From Minisyncoccus sp041650175 (GTDB taxonomy: Bacteria; Patescibacteriota; Minisyncoccia; Minisyncoccales; Minisyncoccaceae): 17,344 bases of DNA. The position numbers and the translations under genes were made by a program. Of the stretch, positions 1 through 6,734 are shown one piece after another. Below the pieces are notes generated by a model, which was given only the letters and a program-made list of their open reading frames with translations, was not told where the DNA came from and did no database searches. Each line of letters starts with the position of its first letter. Position 1 is the stretch's first letter. The DNA is taken from positions 1-17,344 of the forward strand of contig JBAZLS010000020.1 of assembly GCA_041650175.1 (NCBI GenBank), given 5' to 3'.

Positions 1-803
1 TAAAAAAATATAACGAGATAAATAAAACTAACAGCCACTATCAACGGAATATCATATTTTAAAGGAGAATCTTTGTGAACCACTTTTTTATTTCTTATGA
101 GTCGAAATCCACTCAACGCTAAAATTATATCCCTGCTAATCCCAAATCTTTCTAATTTGTTTTTATTGTCAGATAATAAACTTAACTTTTTGCCAATACT
201 GTTTTTCCCTTCTTTTTTTAAATCATCATCTAAGTTGAGAATTGAATCCAGCAAATTATTTACATTAATAATCATCCCGTTTCTATCTCTCGATTGATAA
301 CAACTTTCTACCGATTCTAAGGACGAGGACATATTTTTAGTTTCATCGTTTAAGGATAATTCTTTCGTAAGCCAAATTGGAACGATTCTCTCCTCTTCCA
401 CTATTTTATCTAGGTTAGACTGGGCACACCGAAAAGCTATTTTTGTGTAACTAAAATTAAAAATCCCAGATAGTTTATAAATTTTATTATTCCAACCAAC
501 GGCAACAAATGGGCCAATTCTTTTTTCTAAGCCATCCTCTGTATCCTCTGTTGAAAATTTAAAAAAATTTAAAAAATTATCTATAATTACATAGCTCACT
601 CCAATCTCAGAAAAAAAAGATGAACATTCAGCAATCCAATCAAAAATTTCTGATTCTTCAAACCTCTTATCTTCGATTTTAACCCCTACTATTTTTCGTA
701 TTCCTCTAACGAATGCCCCGGAATTAAATATCGGCTTGTTATTAATAAAATTTTCTAATTCATTTAATTTACTGTTAAATTGTTTTATTTGAACTTTATT
801 CAT
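1..803 (-). CDS. HEPN-domain protein, 3' end beyond window (partial)
   Basis: Reading the minus strand from the ATG at 803-801, the frame stays open to the window edge (267 codons visible, no stop), so the gene is truncated only by the window. The first ~170 residues match nothing I recognise. From about residue 180 the protein looks like a helical HEPN domain: a basic helix with GKKLSLL, then an RLIRNKKVVHKD segment giving R237-x5-H243. This fits the HEPN catalytic signature R-x4-6-H, followed by a hydrophobic helix (DIPLIVAVSFIYLVIFF) that is the usual last HEPN helix rather than clearly a membrane span. HEPN domains in this setting are typically RNases of toxin or abortive-infection systems. 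The start lies 8 nt after the stop of the 812-1450 gene, so the two are probably co-transcribed and translationally coupled. The HEPN call rests on the motif and helix pattern; target and partner are unknown. Confidence 0.6.
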   Translation of the reverse strand, partial: MNKVQIKQFNSKLNELENFINNKPIFNSGAFVRGIRKIVGVKIEDKRFEESEIFDWIAECSSFFSEIGVSYVIIDNFLNFFKFSTEDTEDGLEKRIGPFVAVGWNNKIYKLSGIFNFSYTKIAFRCAQSNLDKIVEEERIVPIWLTKELSLNDETKNMSSSLESVESCYQSRDRNGMIINVNNLLDSILNLDDDLKKEGKNSIGKKLSLLSDNKNKLERFGISRDIILALSGFRLIRNKKVVHKDSPLKYDIPLIVAVSFIYLVIFF

Positions 804-811
804 AATGACTT

Positions 812-1450
812 TTAATCGCTTTTAATACTTTGTAGGACAGAACCTTGTCCGAGATATTCAATTTTCCTTTCTTTAAAATTTAAAATCTTATACTTAAATT
901 CATAACTATTTTTAGATAAGTCATCGCATTTGATGGTAAAAACAGAATTTTCAAACATTTCCCAGCTTTCAATTTTTTTGCCTCCTTTTTGAATAATTTT
1001 AATTGAATGTTCATCTGCTAATGGGGCAAAAAACTGAGTTTCATAATCTAAAATATCAAATACATCGCTCTCTACCATTACATTAAAAGCGGTTCCTTTG
1101 CCAGTGTTTCTAACCCGAAGAAAATAATTAGAGTCCTCTGTCTCTGATTGTACTCTAATTAAAAAATTCCTGAATTTATATATTAAATTTTGCAATTCCC
1201 CATATGGAACTCCGCCGTCAGCAACACTTCTAATAAATAGCAACATTATTGGCATTTGTTCTAATTCAGTCTGTCTTGCTATCTGTTTTCTGGTTTGCTC
1301 AGTTTCATTTGTATATTTACTTAGATACCATAATGTAACAGCGAGCACTATACAGTTCAGTATGCCTAAATAAAAACCATATTCTTTCCAAAAGGGAGAA
1401 TTTAGATGGCTGTTAATAGATTGTAATAAACTTAATAATTGCTCTATCAT
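812..1450 (-). CDS. Membrane-anchored protein of unknown function
   Basis: 212 aa starting at the ATG at 1450; an AAAGG about 13 nt upstream is only a weak ribosome-binding site. Residues ~23-43 (GFYLGILNCIVLAVTLWYL) form one membrane span. A basic/polar helix (TEQTRKQIARQTELEQ) follows, then a mostly beta-rich cytoplasmic part of about 140 residues (for example YFLRVRNTGKGTAFNVMVES). RVRNTGKGTAFNV resembles the Ig-like folds often found in single-span bacterial proteins of unknown function. No catalytic motif is visible. It sits directly upstream of, and is likely coupled to, the HEPN gene ending the window, so it may sense or tether for that effector; this is inference from gene order. I do not recognise the family. 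Confidence 0.65.
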   Translation of the reverse strand: MIEQLLSLLQSINSHLNSPFWKEYGFYLGILNCIVLAVTLWYLSKYTNETEQTRKQIARQTELEQMPIMLLFIRSVADGGVPYGELQNLIYKFRNFLIRVQSETEDSNYFLRVRNTGKGTAFNVMVESDVFDILDYETQFFAPLADEHSIKIIQKGGKKIESWEMFENSVFTIKCDDLSKNSYEFKYKILNFKERKIEYLGQGSVLQSIKSD

Positions 1451-1596
1451 ATTATTTAAATTACCTTTAAATCGTAATACTTTTAATGCTTTTTGTCTAT
1501 TTAAAAGAAAAATGGTAGTTTTCTGTCTTTTTTAATTTATAAACAATATGTCGACTTTGGAGTATATTGAAAAAACAAAGCATATTATCAAATTTG

Positions 1597-1605
1597 TGAT
1601 ATAAT
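1597..1605 (+). promoter_or_regulatory. Extended -10 promoter for the 1641 gene
   Basis: TGATATAAT is a perfect extended -10 (TG-n-TATAAT). A second overlapping TATAAT occupies 1605-1610. No good -35 is correctly spaced (the TTGAAA at 1567-1572 is 27 bp away), as is usual for extended -10 promoters. Expected start near 1612, about 30 nt before the ATG at 1641. Confidence 0.55.
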
Positions 1606-1640
1606 ATAATAAGTCAAAGGGAAACTAAAATTAAACTAAT

Positions 1641-2123
1641 ATGGAAATACAATTTTTACAAAAAGTGGTTACTCCTGGCGGTGTTCGATTATCATATAAT
1701 ATAGACAATAAAAAAATATATTTAGAAATCTCCGGGACAGCAATGAGCAGTTATGAGGTTTATGACTTATCAGATAAAGAGCTGGGAATGATTTTTATCC
1801 CGATTATGACGGATATTTATGATGATTTAAAAGAACAAGGGGCTGAATTAGAAAAAATTATTATAGATAGCGAAGGAGCCAAAAAAGAAGGAAAAATTGT
1901 TTATACTAAAGAAGCTATTGAAGAAGTATTACAGAGAAGGACGAGGAGATTAGTAAATGGTGAATATTGGGAAATAATAAAAAGTGATACAGGAGAAGGA
2001 AAGCCCTATAAGCTTTACAATACTCATCAGAATATTTATGAAATAAGCGGAACTTATAATCCCGATTTTATTGATTCTTTTACTGATAAGCAGAGTGCTC
2101 TTGATTTTCTTTGGAAACAATAA
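1641..2123 (+). CDS. Hypothetical protein (160 aa)
   Basis: Soluble, acidic/basic mixed protein with no signal peptide or membrane span. The N-terminal ~45 residues look like beta strands (KVVTPGGVRLSYNIDNKKIY), the centre is helical with a basic patch (EVLQRRTRRLVNGEYWEII), and the end is aromatic-rich (FIDSFTDKQSALDFLWKQ). I recognise no family or catalytic motif. The ATG at 1641 is chosen because the extended -10 at 1597-1605 puts the transcript start just upstream; the nearest purine-rich stretch (AAAGGG, 1616-1621) is too far away to be a normal ribosome-binding site. It precedes the small membrane protein at 2163 by 39 bp, and the two may form a unit. Confidence 0.6.
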   Translation: MEIQFLQKVVTPGGVRLSYNIDNKKIYLEISGTAMSSYEVYDLSDKELGMIFIPIMTDIYDDLKEQGAELEKIIIDSEGAKKEGKIVYTKEAIEEVLQRRTRRLVNGEYWEIIKSDTGEGKPYKLYNTHQNIYEISGTYNPDFIDSFTDKQSALDFLWKQ

Positions 2124-2162
2124 TAAACCTTGGCATTGTCAATTAATTAGTTAATAAAATAT

Positions 2163-2486
2163 ATGAGCGAAGAACTAACAAACAAAGAAGTAGGAGAAAA
2201 ATTAAAAAAAATTAATAAAATTTTGAAAGAAGATAATCTCCCAGAAGACTTAAAAGATGCTCTTAAAGAAACAGAGATAGCGTTAGCTGTGTTGTCAATG
2301 AATTGTTGGCTTCCTAAAGATTTAGGAAGAAAAATAATTATGTTAGTAATACTAATTATTGGAATATCCGGAGCAATGGCTGGAAATACAAGATGGTTGT
2401 TAATTTTGTTAATTCTCCCATTTTTTTCTCCCAAAATAATAATGAAACTTGCCATAATCGCTGGACGATTAAAGGGTAATAAATAA
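2163..2486 (+). CDS. Small membrane protein, two TM segments
   Basis: 107 aa. The first ~60 residues are a charged helical stretch (KEVGEKLKKINKILKEDNL, EDLKDALKETEIALAVL). Two hydrophobic segments follow: about residues 59-73 (IIMLVILIIGISGAM) and 78-97 (WLLILLILPFFSPKIIMKLA), with a short polar turn between them and a basic tail (GRLKGNK). This predicts a cytoplasmic helical head on a hairpin membrane anchor. No known family recognised. It lies between the unknown 160-aa gene and the RloC-like ATPase gene; the ATPase has its own promoter candidate, so co-function is not shown. Confidence 0.6.
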   Translation: MSEELTNKEVGEKLKKINKILKEDNLPEDLKDALKETEIALAVLSMNCWLPKDLGRKIIMLVILIIGISGAMAGNTRWLLILLILPFFSPKIIMKLAIIAGRLKGNK

Positions 2487-2513
2487 TTTATTAAATTTTG
2501 AAAAAATGAACAC

Positions 2514-2541
2514 TTTACAAATAATATCTATTTCTTATAAC
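2514..2541 (+). promoter_or_regulatory. Candidate promoter of the RloC-like gene
   Basis: TTTACA (2514-2519), 16-bp spacer, TATAAC (2536-2541). The -10 lies inside the 38-bp direct repeat that precedes the gene. An AGGA at 2551-2554 is the only ribosome-binding-site-like stretch, 14 nt from the ATG. Confidence 0.4.
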
Positions 2542-2570
2542 TCTAATTACAGGAACTAATTTTTTTATAT
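2533..2570 (+). repeat. Left 38-bp imperfect direct repeat flanking the ATPase gene
   Basis: Aligned without gaps to 4883-4920: 30 of 38 positions match, including an identical CTAATTACAG core and an identical TTTTATAT end. The repeat ends in the start codon region of the 2569 gene; its partner begins 11 bp after the stop codon. Confidence 0.5.
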
Positions 2571-4872
2571 GCAGGGTTCAATTAAGAAGATAGAAAAAAT
2601 AAAAAACCTTGGTATTCTTTCAGATGCATTATTAAGTGAAGTAAATGAGTTGCTAAGATTTAATGTGTTTTATGGTTGGAATGGATGTGGCAAAACAACG
2701 CTTTCTAAGTTATTTTGCTCACTTCAGGTTGGCAAGAACCTGCCAGGGCATTTAAGTGATTGTGAATATAAGTTGTGCCTAGAATCAGGTGAGGAGATAA
2801 CAGAAAAAACAGGTAAGTTAGAAAATGTAAAAGTTTTTAATGAGGATTTTATAAATGACAATATTGACTGGAATAATAAAGTTAAGAGTATATTGTTGAT
2901 ATCTCAGGAGAGTATAGTAGAGATTGAAGATTTAAAAAAGGAAAGAATTGAACACGATAAGGCTAAAGCCTACGCTGTTGAAACAAGAAAAATACTAGAT
3001 GACTCATTGTCTGGACTGGAAAGGATTTTGTCACTTCAAGCTAAGGCAATTAAACTTGGTTTTCAAGTAATTAAAACGAGTGATACTTATTACTTTAACT
3101 ACGACAAAACAAAGTTGGTAAATTTTATCTCTAGCAATGAAGATGAGATTAAGGATTCGAGCAATATCTTATCAGACGAGGAAAAGCTAAACTTGTATGA
3201 ATTAATAAAGCCTAACGACAGAACGTTTGTAAATTTTACTGCTAATATCTTGGATTTTAACGCTTTTAATGAGGCGGAAAGTAAAATATCCACACTGTTA
3301 AAAGCGAATATTACGAATGGTGTTATTGAAAGACTAAAAAATCACACAGATATTTCGAAGTGGATTGAAGAGGGCTTGAAGATTCATACTGAATATGGTG
3401 AAAACAAATGCGAATTCTGTGGTAATGATATTGACATAAGAAGATTAAATGAATTGAGAGGCCACTTTAGCGATGAGTTATCAGGCTTAAGAAAGAAATT
3501 AGAACTAGCAAAAAGTTGGTTGCAGGAAAAGCTAGTAGTCAAAAACATTAGCCTAGAGTCAACCATATTTTATCAAGACTTGCAAAAAGATTTTGATTTA
3601 ATTTTATTGGGATTAAGTGATGAGCTGATTGTTATAAACAGTGCTGTAAAAGATTGGATTGAATGTCTTGAGGAAAAGATAGCAAATCCTTCTGTGGAGG
3701 TTGAAATTAAAAATAACATTATTAACGCAACTGTTAACAGTTACAATTTAAAATTAAATGACTTGGTGAACTTAGTTAAGACTCATAACGACAGGGTTAG
3801 TAACTTTGATTTAGAATTAAAAAATAACCAAAAGAAATTGGAGCTACATTATGCTGCTGAATTTGAGAAAAAATACGAATATTTTAAATTAGTTAATGGA
3901 ATTAAAGAGTTGAGATTAAACGTTCAAACTGGAATAGAAACGCTTGAAGAAGGTAAAAATAAAATACTCGAAATTGAGGGCAAACTTTCGAACGAAACAC
4001 TTGGAGCAGAACAGTTTAATAAGACTTTGGCAAAATTTATAGGTCACAATGATATTGGGTTACAATTTAGCGATGAGTTGAAGGGGTATCAAATAATACG
4101 AAATCACAATCGTAAACCAGCCAAGAACCTGAGCGAAGGGGAGAAGACGGCAATTGCATTTGTATATTTTATAACTAAACTTAAGGAGAAAGAAGATTTG
4201 AGTAATGAAATTATTGTTTTGGATGACCCTATATCAAGCTTTGATTCAAACAACCTATTTAGTGCATACTCATTTATAAAATCCGAATTAGAAACTAGTG
4301 GGCAGTTAATTATTTTAACTCACAATTTTACTTTTTTTCGGTTAATAAGAGATTGGCTAGTTGGTAAGAATAAAAAAGACAAACCCAAAAAATCAGAATT
4401 TTTTCAATTGGACATTATATCCAATAATCCACGTAAAGCGATTATCAAAAATATTGATTCAACCTTGATTGATTATAATTCAGAGTATCATTATGTTTTC
4501 TCAAAACTGTACAACCTCAAGGATGAAGCAAATTTGAGCTTAGAGAAGTCTTTTCAGGCTGCAAATTTAAGTAGGAAATTATTAGAATCATTTTTGAGTT
4601 TTAAATATCCAGCGAAGAGGAGTGATTTTAGGCTACTGTTTGACGAATCAATAAAAAAGTTTAACTTGCCAGAAACCGAAGCCAGTCAGATAAATGAAAA
4701 AATTTATAAATTCATTAACAAGTATTCACATCTTCAAAGTATAGATTTTAGTGATGATTCTGAAAATAATCAACTCGGTGAGACTGATAATGTCATAGGT
4801 TGGGTCTTAGAGATTATAGAAAAGAATGACAAGGGGCATTATGATGAGATGGTTGAAATAGTAGCTCGTTAG
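2569..4872 (+). CDS. rloC: RloC-like AAA_13 ATPase with zinc hook, putative anticodon nuclease
   Basis: 767 aa, the size of RloC-type proteins (PrrC is about half this). Walker A GWNGCGKTT (residues 36-44), ABC signature LSEGEK (521-526), Walker B IIVLDDP (548-554, followed by SSFDS) and the H-loop ILTHN with H585 are all present, so the ABC-type head is complete. Residues ~105-500 are charged and coiled-coil-like and contain CEFC (C281, C284), the CxxC zinc hook that separates RloC from PrrC. After the head, a helical C-terminal domain carries R669-xxx-E673 and H721, which resembles the Arg/Glu/His catalytic set of the PrrC/RloC nuclease; the E-to-H spacing of 48 is longer than I recall for those enzymes, so the assignment of H721 is tentative. 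RloC cuts tRNA anticodon loops in a DNA-damage/ATP-dependent way and is a phage-exclusion factor. Here it stands apart from the restriction gene at 9500. It could instead be another AAA_13 protein with a different effector end. Confidence 0.75.
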   Translation: MQGSIKKIEKIKNLGILSDALLSEVNELLRFNVFYGWNGCGKTTLSKLFCSLQVGKNLPGHLSDCEYKLCLESGEEITEKTGKLENVKVFNEDFINDNIDWNNKVKSILLISQESIVEIEDLKKERIEHDKAKAYAVETRKILDDSLSGLERILSLQAKAIKLGFQVIKTSDTYYFNYDKTKLVNFISSNEDEIKDSSNILSDEEKLNLYELIKPNDRTFVNFTANILDFNAFNEAESKISTLLKANITNGVIERLKNHTDISKWIEEGLKIHTEYGENKCEFCGNDIDIRRLNELRGHFSDELSGLRKKLELAKSWLQEKLVVKNISLESTIFYQDLQKDFDLILLGLSDELIVINSAVKDWIECLEEKIANPSVEVEIKNNIINATVNSYNLKLNDLVNLVKTHNDRVSNFDLELKNNQKKLELHYAAEFEKKYEYFKLVNGIKELRLNVQTGIETLEEGKNKILEIEGKLSNETLGAEQFNKTLAKFIGHNDIGLQFSDELKGYQIIRNHNRKPAKNLSEGEKTAIAFVYFITKLKEKEDLSNEIIVLDDPISSFDSNNLFSAYSFIKSELETSGQLIILTHNFTFFRLIRDWLVGKNKKDKPKKSEFFQLDIISNNPRKAIIKNIDSTLIDYNSEYHYVFSKLYNLKDEANLSLEKSFQAANLSRKLLESFLSFKYPAKRSDFRLLFDESIKKFNLPETEASQINEKIYKFINKYSHLQSIDFSDDSENNQLGETDNVIGWVLEIIEKNDKGHYDEMVEIVAR

Positions 4873-4882
4873 CTTCTCTACA

Positions 4883-4920
4883 TCTCATAATCCTAATTAC
4901 AGACAATAAAATTTTTATAT
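4883..4920 (+). repeat. Right 38-bp imperfect direct repeat flanking the ATPase gene
   Basis: Partner of 2533-2570 (30/38 identical, same orientation). It starts 11 bp after the stop of the RloC-like gene and precedes the terminator hairpin. Confidence 0.5.
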
Positions 4921-4941
4921 AAGTTATTCATAATCAATGTA

Positions 4942-4965
4942 AAAAGGGCAACTTCTTGCCCTTTT
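4942..4965 (+). terminator. Intrinsic terminator of the RloC-like gene (bidirectional)
   Basis: Perfect 10-bp stem AAAAGGGCAA / TTGCCCTTTT around a CTTC loop. The A and T tracts of the stem let it act for the plus-strand ATPase gene and, in reverse, for the minus-strand recombinase gene ending at 5004. Confidence 0.8.
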
Positions 4966-4973
4966 CGCTTTAT

Positions 4974-4991
4974 AGTCGATATCTATCGACT
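4974..4991. repeat. 18-bp palindrome downstream of the resolvase
   Basis: AGTCGATA-TC-TATCGACT, 8-bp perfect arms with a 2-bp centre. Its right half starts the repeat that reappears inverted at 6709-6730. It could be a recombinase binding site, a second terminator stem or an operator. Confidence 0.5.
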
Positions 4992-5003
4992 TTCCTAAAA
5001 ACC
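4983..5003 (+). repeat. Left inverted repeat flanking the resolvase module
   Basis: CTATCGACTTT plus CTAAAA and CC; aligned to the reverse complement of 6709-6730 it gives 19 matches with two mismatches and one gap. It abuts the stop codon of the recombinase at 5004. Confidence 0.5.
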
Positions 5004-5774
5004 CTATTTCTTATTAAGTATTAAAGATAAATCGCTCCTTGTGGCTTCCGCTCCGCTATAAGACATCCGCCCGCGATAAAGAGAATTATTCAGGATATAC
5101 TTAACTGTTCCCGCATACCACTGAGCCCCACCTTTGGGAGTTTTAATGTTATTGCTATTTAAAGTTTTACAAATCTCGCTCAAACTATAACGCTTATAGC
5201 GTTTTAAATAATAAATTTGTCGGACAACTTTTACTTCGTCTTGATTAAGAATTAACTCTTTATCAATAACCTCATAACCTAAAGCAACCCCTCCTCCTGG
5301 AAATCCGCCTTTTCTTAATTTGTTAAGTCTTCCACTTTTTAGCCTCATCGCTATTAGCCCTTTTTCATACTGGCTGATAGCCCCAATCATTTGTCTCATT
5401 AAAACTCTAGTTATATCTTTGCTATCCAAATCAGGCTCTTTAATAGATATAATCTTTTTACCTCGTTTTTCCTGAATATCATAAATAAGATTTTCTTGAA
5501 TGCGGACATCACGAGCCAACCTATCTAATTTAAAAATAATTATTCCCTCAATGTCTTTGGCATTTGTTTCTAAGCTATCAAGTAGCTCGGCTAAAGCTGG
5601 TCTATCTTCCAGCCCTCCCGAAACCCCATCATCTTCAAACATCCTGACAATATTAATATTATTCTTTTTGGCATATTCTTGAATCGCTATTTCCTGAATC
5701 AAAATAGTTTTTTCCTCCCTTTGATTGCCCGTAGAAACACGAAGATAGGCGTAGTAATTTGATTTGTTAGTCAT
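5004..5774 (-). CDS. Serine recombinase (resolvase/invertase family)
   Basis: 256 aa. The N-terminal resolvase catalytic domain (about residues 6-150) has YLRVSTGNQ with the nucleophile S14, the conserved FKLDRLARD segment, and an E-helix-like stretch (MIGAISQYEKGLIAMRLKSG). A short recombinase-type DNA-binding part follows (GGFPGGGVALGYE, then KTLNSNNIKTPKGGAQWYAG and ILNNSLYRG). It stops there, without the zinc ribbon and coiled coil of the 540-aa enzyme at 14483, so it is a shortened member of the large-recombinase group. It cuts and rejoins DNA through a serine-DNA linkage. It lies 32 bp after the DUF2958 gene in the same unit. There is no evident ribosome-binding site before the ATG at 5774; a small AGACA/TGTCT hairpin occupies that gap. 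The flanking inverted repeats at 4983 and 6709 are candidate targets. Confidence 0.88.
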   Translation of the reverse strand: MTNKSNYYAYLRVSTGNQREEKTILIQEIAIQEYAKKNNINIVRMFEDDGVSGGLEDRPALAELLDSLETNAKDIEGIIIFKLDRLARDVRIQENLIYDIQEKRGKKIISIKEPDLDSKDITRVLMRQMIGAISQYEKGLIAMRLKSGRLNKLRKGGFPGGGVALGYEVIDKELILNQDEVKVVRQIYYLKRYKRYSLSEICKTLNSNNIKTPKGGAQWYAGTVKYILNNSLYRGRMSYSGAEATRSDLSLILNKK

Positions 5775-5806
5775 ATTATTGTAGACAAAAAAGTATGTCT
5801 CATTTG

Positions 5807-6130
5807 TTAATTAATATCTAAAACCGCTTTCGGCATTATTTTACTAATTGACTGGGGAGTAAAATACAAATCTCTTTCTATTTTTAATCCAAAGGACAAA
5901 GTAATCTCCTCCAGCTCTTTCAAACTAAACGAACCCCATTCATCGCAAGCATCGCCAAAAATAGATACATAACCGAAGAAGATTTTAGTTTTCGGGTCAT
6001 ACTCGGTCGACAGCCAAGTGGCCTGGCCACAAGGGTTAAAGAATTTACAAACCACTATCGGGTCTCTAACATTCTCCTGATTACCAACTTTTTTAAATTG
6101 TTCCTCTAGCTCTTTTGTCATTAGCTTCAT
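5807..6130 (-). CDS. DUF2958-family protein
   Basis: 107 aa. The pattern DPIVVCKFFNPCGQATWLST, then EYDPKTKIFFGYVSIFG, EWGSFSLKELE and LKIERDLYFTP is the hallmark of DUF2958, a family of about 100 aa common on plasmids and integrative elements; its biochemical role is unknown to me. The ATG at 6130 is supported by a GGCGGA six bases upstream, the clearest ribosome-binding site in this module. A terminator-like hairpin stands just upstream of that site, so expression may be controlled by attenuation. It is followed by the serine recombinase gene 32 bp on. Confidence 0.85.
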   Translation of the reverse strand: MKLMTKELEEQFKKVGNQENVRDPIVVCKFFNPCGQATWLSTEYDPKTKIFFGYVSIFGDACDEWGSFSLKELEEITLSFGLKIERDLYFTPQSISKIMPKAVLDIN

Positions 6131-6147
6131 AGATTTTCCGCCTAAAC

Positions 6148-6182
6148 AAAAACAGACCCCTGTTATTCAGAAGTCTGTTTTT
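6148..6182 (-). terminator. Terminator-like hairpin in the DUF2958 leader (possible attenuator)
   Basis: On the minus strand: AAAAACAGAC, a 15-nt loop, then GTCTGTTTTT, a 10-bp perfect stem ending in U residues. It sits 17 nt upstream of the DUF2958 start codon and inside the predicted transcript. Upstream CCTGT (6183-6187) can pair with ACAGG in the loop, a weak alternative fold. No plus-strand gene ends here, so a simple end-of-gene terminator is unlikely. Confidence 0.55.
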
Positions 6183-6210
6183 ACAGGCTTAATTAAATTA
6201 ATTAAATATC

Positions 6211-6291
6211 TTAATTCGCCCAATCTAAGATAGAGTAAATAATGGTAATAATAAGACATATTGTAAATATTTTGTTTTCTAACTTCTTCAT
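6211..6291 (-). CDS. Possible 26-aa hydrophobic leader peptide
   Basis: ATG at 6291, TAA at 6213-6211. The peptide starts MKKLENK, has a hydrophobic core IFTICLIITIIYSIL and ends DWAN, a single short membrane segment with a positive N-terminus. It is the first ORF after the strong minus-strand promoter at 6312-6340, about 14 nt from the predicted transcript start and without a Shine-Dalgarno, so it would be read almost leaderless. A terminator-like hairpin follows it, before the DUF2958 gene. It may be a leader peptide, a small membrane toxin or a chance ORF; only position and composition support it. Confidence 0.35.
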   Translation of the reverse strand: MKKLENKIFTICLIITIIYSILDWAN

Positions 6292-6297
6292 ATTTGG

Positions 6298-6315
6298 CTA
6301 ATATTACTAATATTA
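6298..6315. repeat. Tandem 9-mer CTAATATTA x2 at the promoter start point
   Basis: Two exact head-to-tail copies (6298-6306, 6307-6315). The second overlaps the -10 hexamer and the first overlaps the predicted transcription start. Likely operator for a repressor. Confidence 0.5.
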
Positions 6316-6340
6316 TATAGAATCCATAAGTAAAAGTCAA
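6312..6340 (-). promoter_or_regulatory. Strong sigma70-type promoter for the DUF2958-resolvase unit
   Basis: Minus strand TTGACT (6340-6335), exactly 17 bp, TATAAT (6317-6312). Flanked by CTAATATTA copies on both sides, which suggests repression by a dedicated regulator. Confidence 0.75.
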
Positions 6341-6349
6341 GCAAATTTA

Positions 6350-6361
6350 GCTAATATTAGC
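6350..6361. repeat. 12-bp palindrome upstream of the -35 box
   Basis: GCTAATATTAGC, perfect palindrome containing the same 9-mer as the tandem copies on the other side of the promoter. Candidate operator. Confidence 0.5.
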
Positions 6362-6680
6362 AACTATAAGTTATATAATTACGCGATATACGCCCCGCAG
6401 AGAAGACGATTTCCCTAAGATAGCTAATTCCACTTTGCCGACCTTAAAACGCTATTTCGCCCCATTGTCTCACTGTAGAACAAGCGTTAAAAGATGAGCA
6501 ATGATTAGAATATTAACACGAAAAGCATTGCCTAATAAAAAACGAACGGAACACTAAAAGATAAATAAAAGGCTTATAAACTGGCAGAGTTAAAAAAATA
6601 ACAATCTCTCTTAATTTTATCTGATATTAGGCTAAATCTGATAATTGATATCTACTAAATAGTTCAATAACAACCAACAA
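6362..6680. other. Intergenic stretch without a recognisable gene
   Basis: About 320 bp with no ORF of note on either strand and no strong hairpin. Only a loose AACGC/GCGTT pairing around 6450-6490 was seen. It may be the remains of recombination between the resolvase module and the AlbA_2 gene. Confidence 0.4.
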
Positions 6681-6715
6681 AAAAGCCAAGCACCTATTAA
6701 TTAATGCTGGCTTTT
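6681..6715 (-). terminator. Terminator-like hairpin beyond the AlbA_2 gene
   Basis: On the minus strand AAAAGCC + AGCA pairs with TGCT + GGCTTTT around a 12-nt loop with one bulged base, followed by a run of T (the A run at 6678-6684 on the plus strand). It probably ends transcripts of the 6870-8117 gene, 155 bp further on. Part of this hairpin also belongs to the inverted repeat 6709-6730. Confidence 0.6.
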
Positions 6716-6730
6716 AGATAAAGTCGATAG
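6709..6730 (-). repeat. Right inverted repeat flanking the resolvase module
   Basis: Inverted partner of 4983-5003 (CTATCGACTTT identical, then CTAAAA and CC on the minus strand). Together they enclose the recombinase, DUF2958 and leader, 1.75 kb. Confidence 0.5.
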
Positions 6731-6734
6731 TAAT

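Noticed and set aside
1551..1558. TCGACTTT as a third copy of the resolvase-flanking repeat
   Set aside because: Only eight bases match, which is expected by chance.
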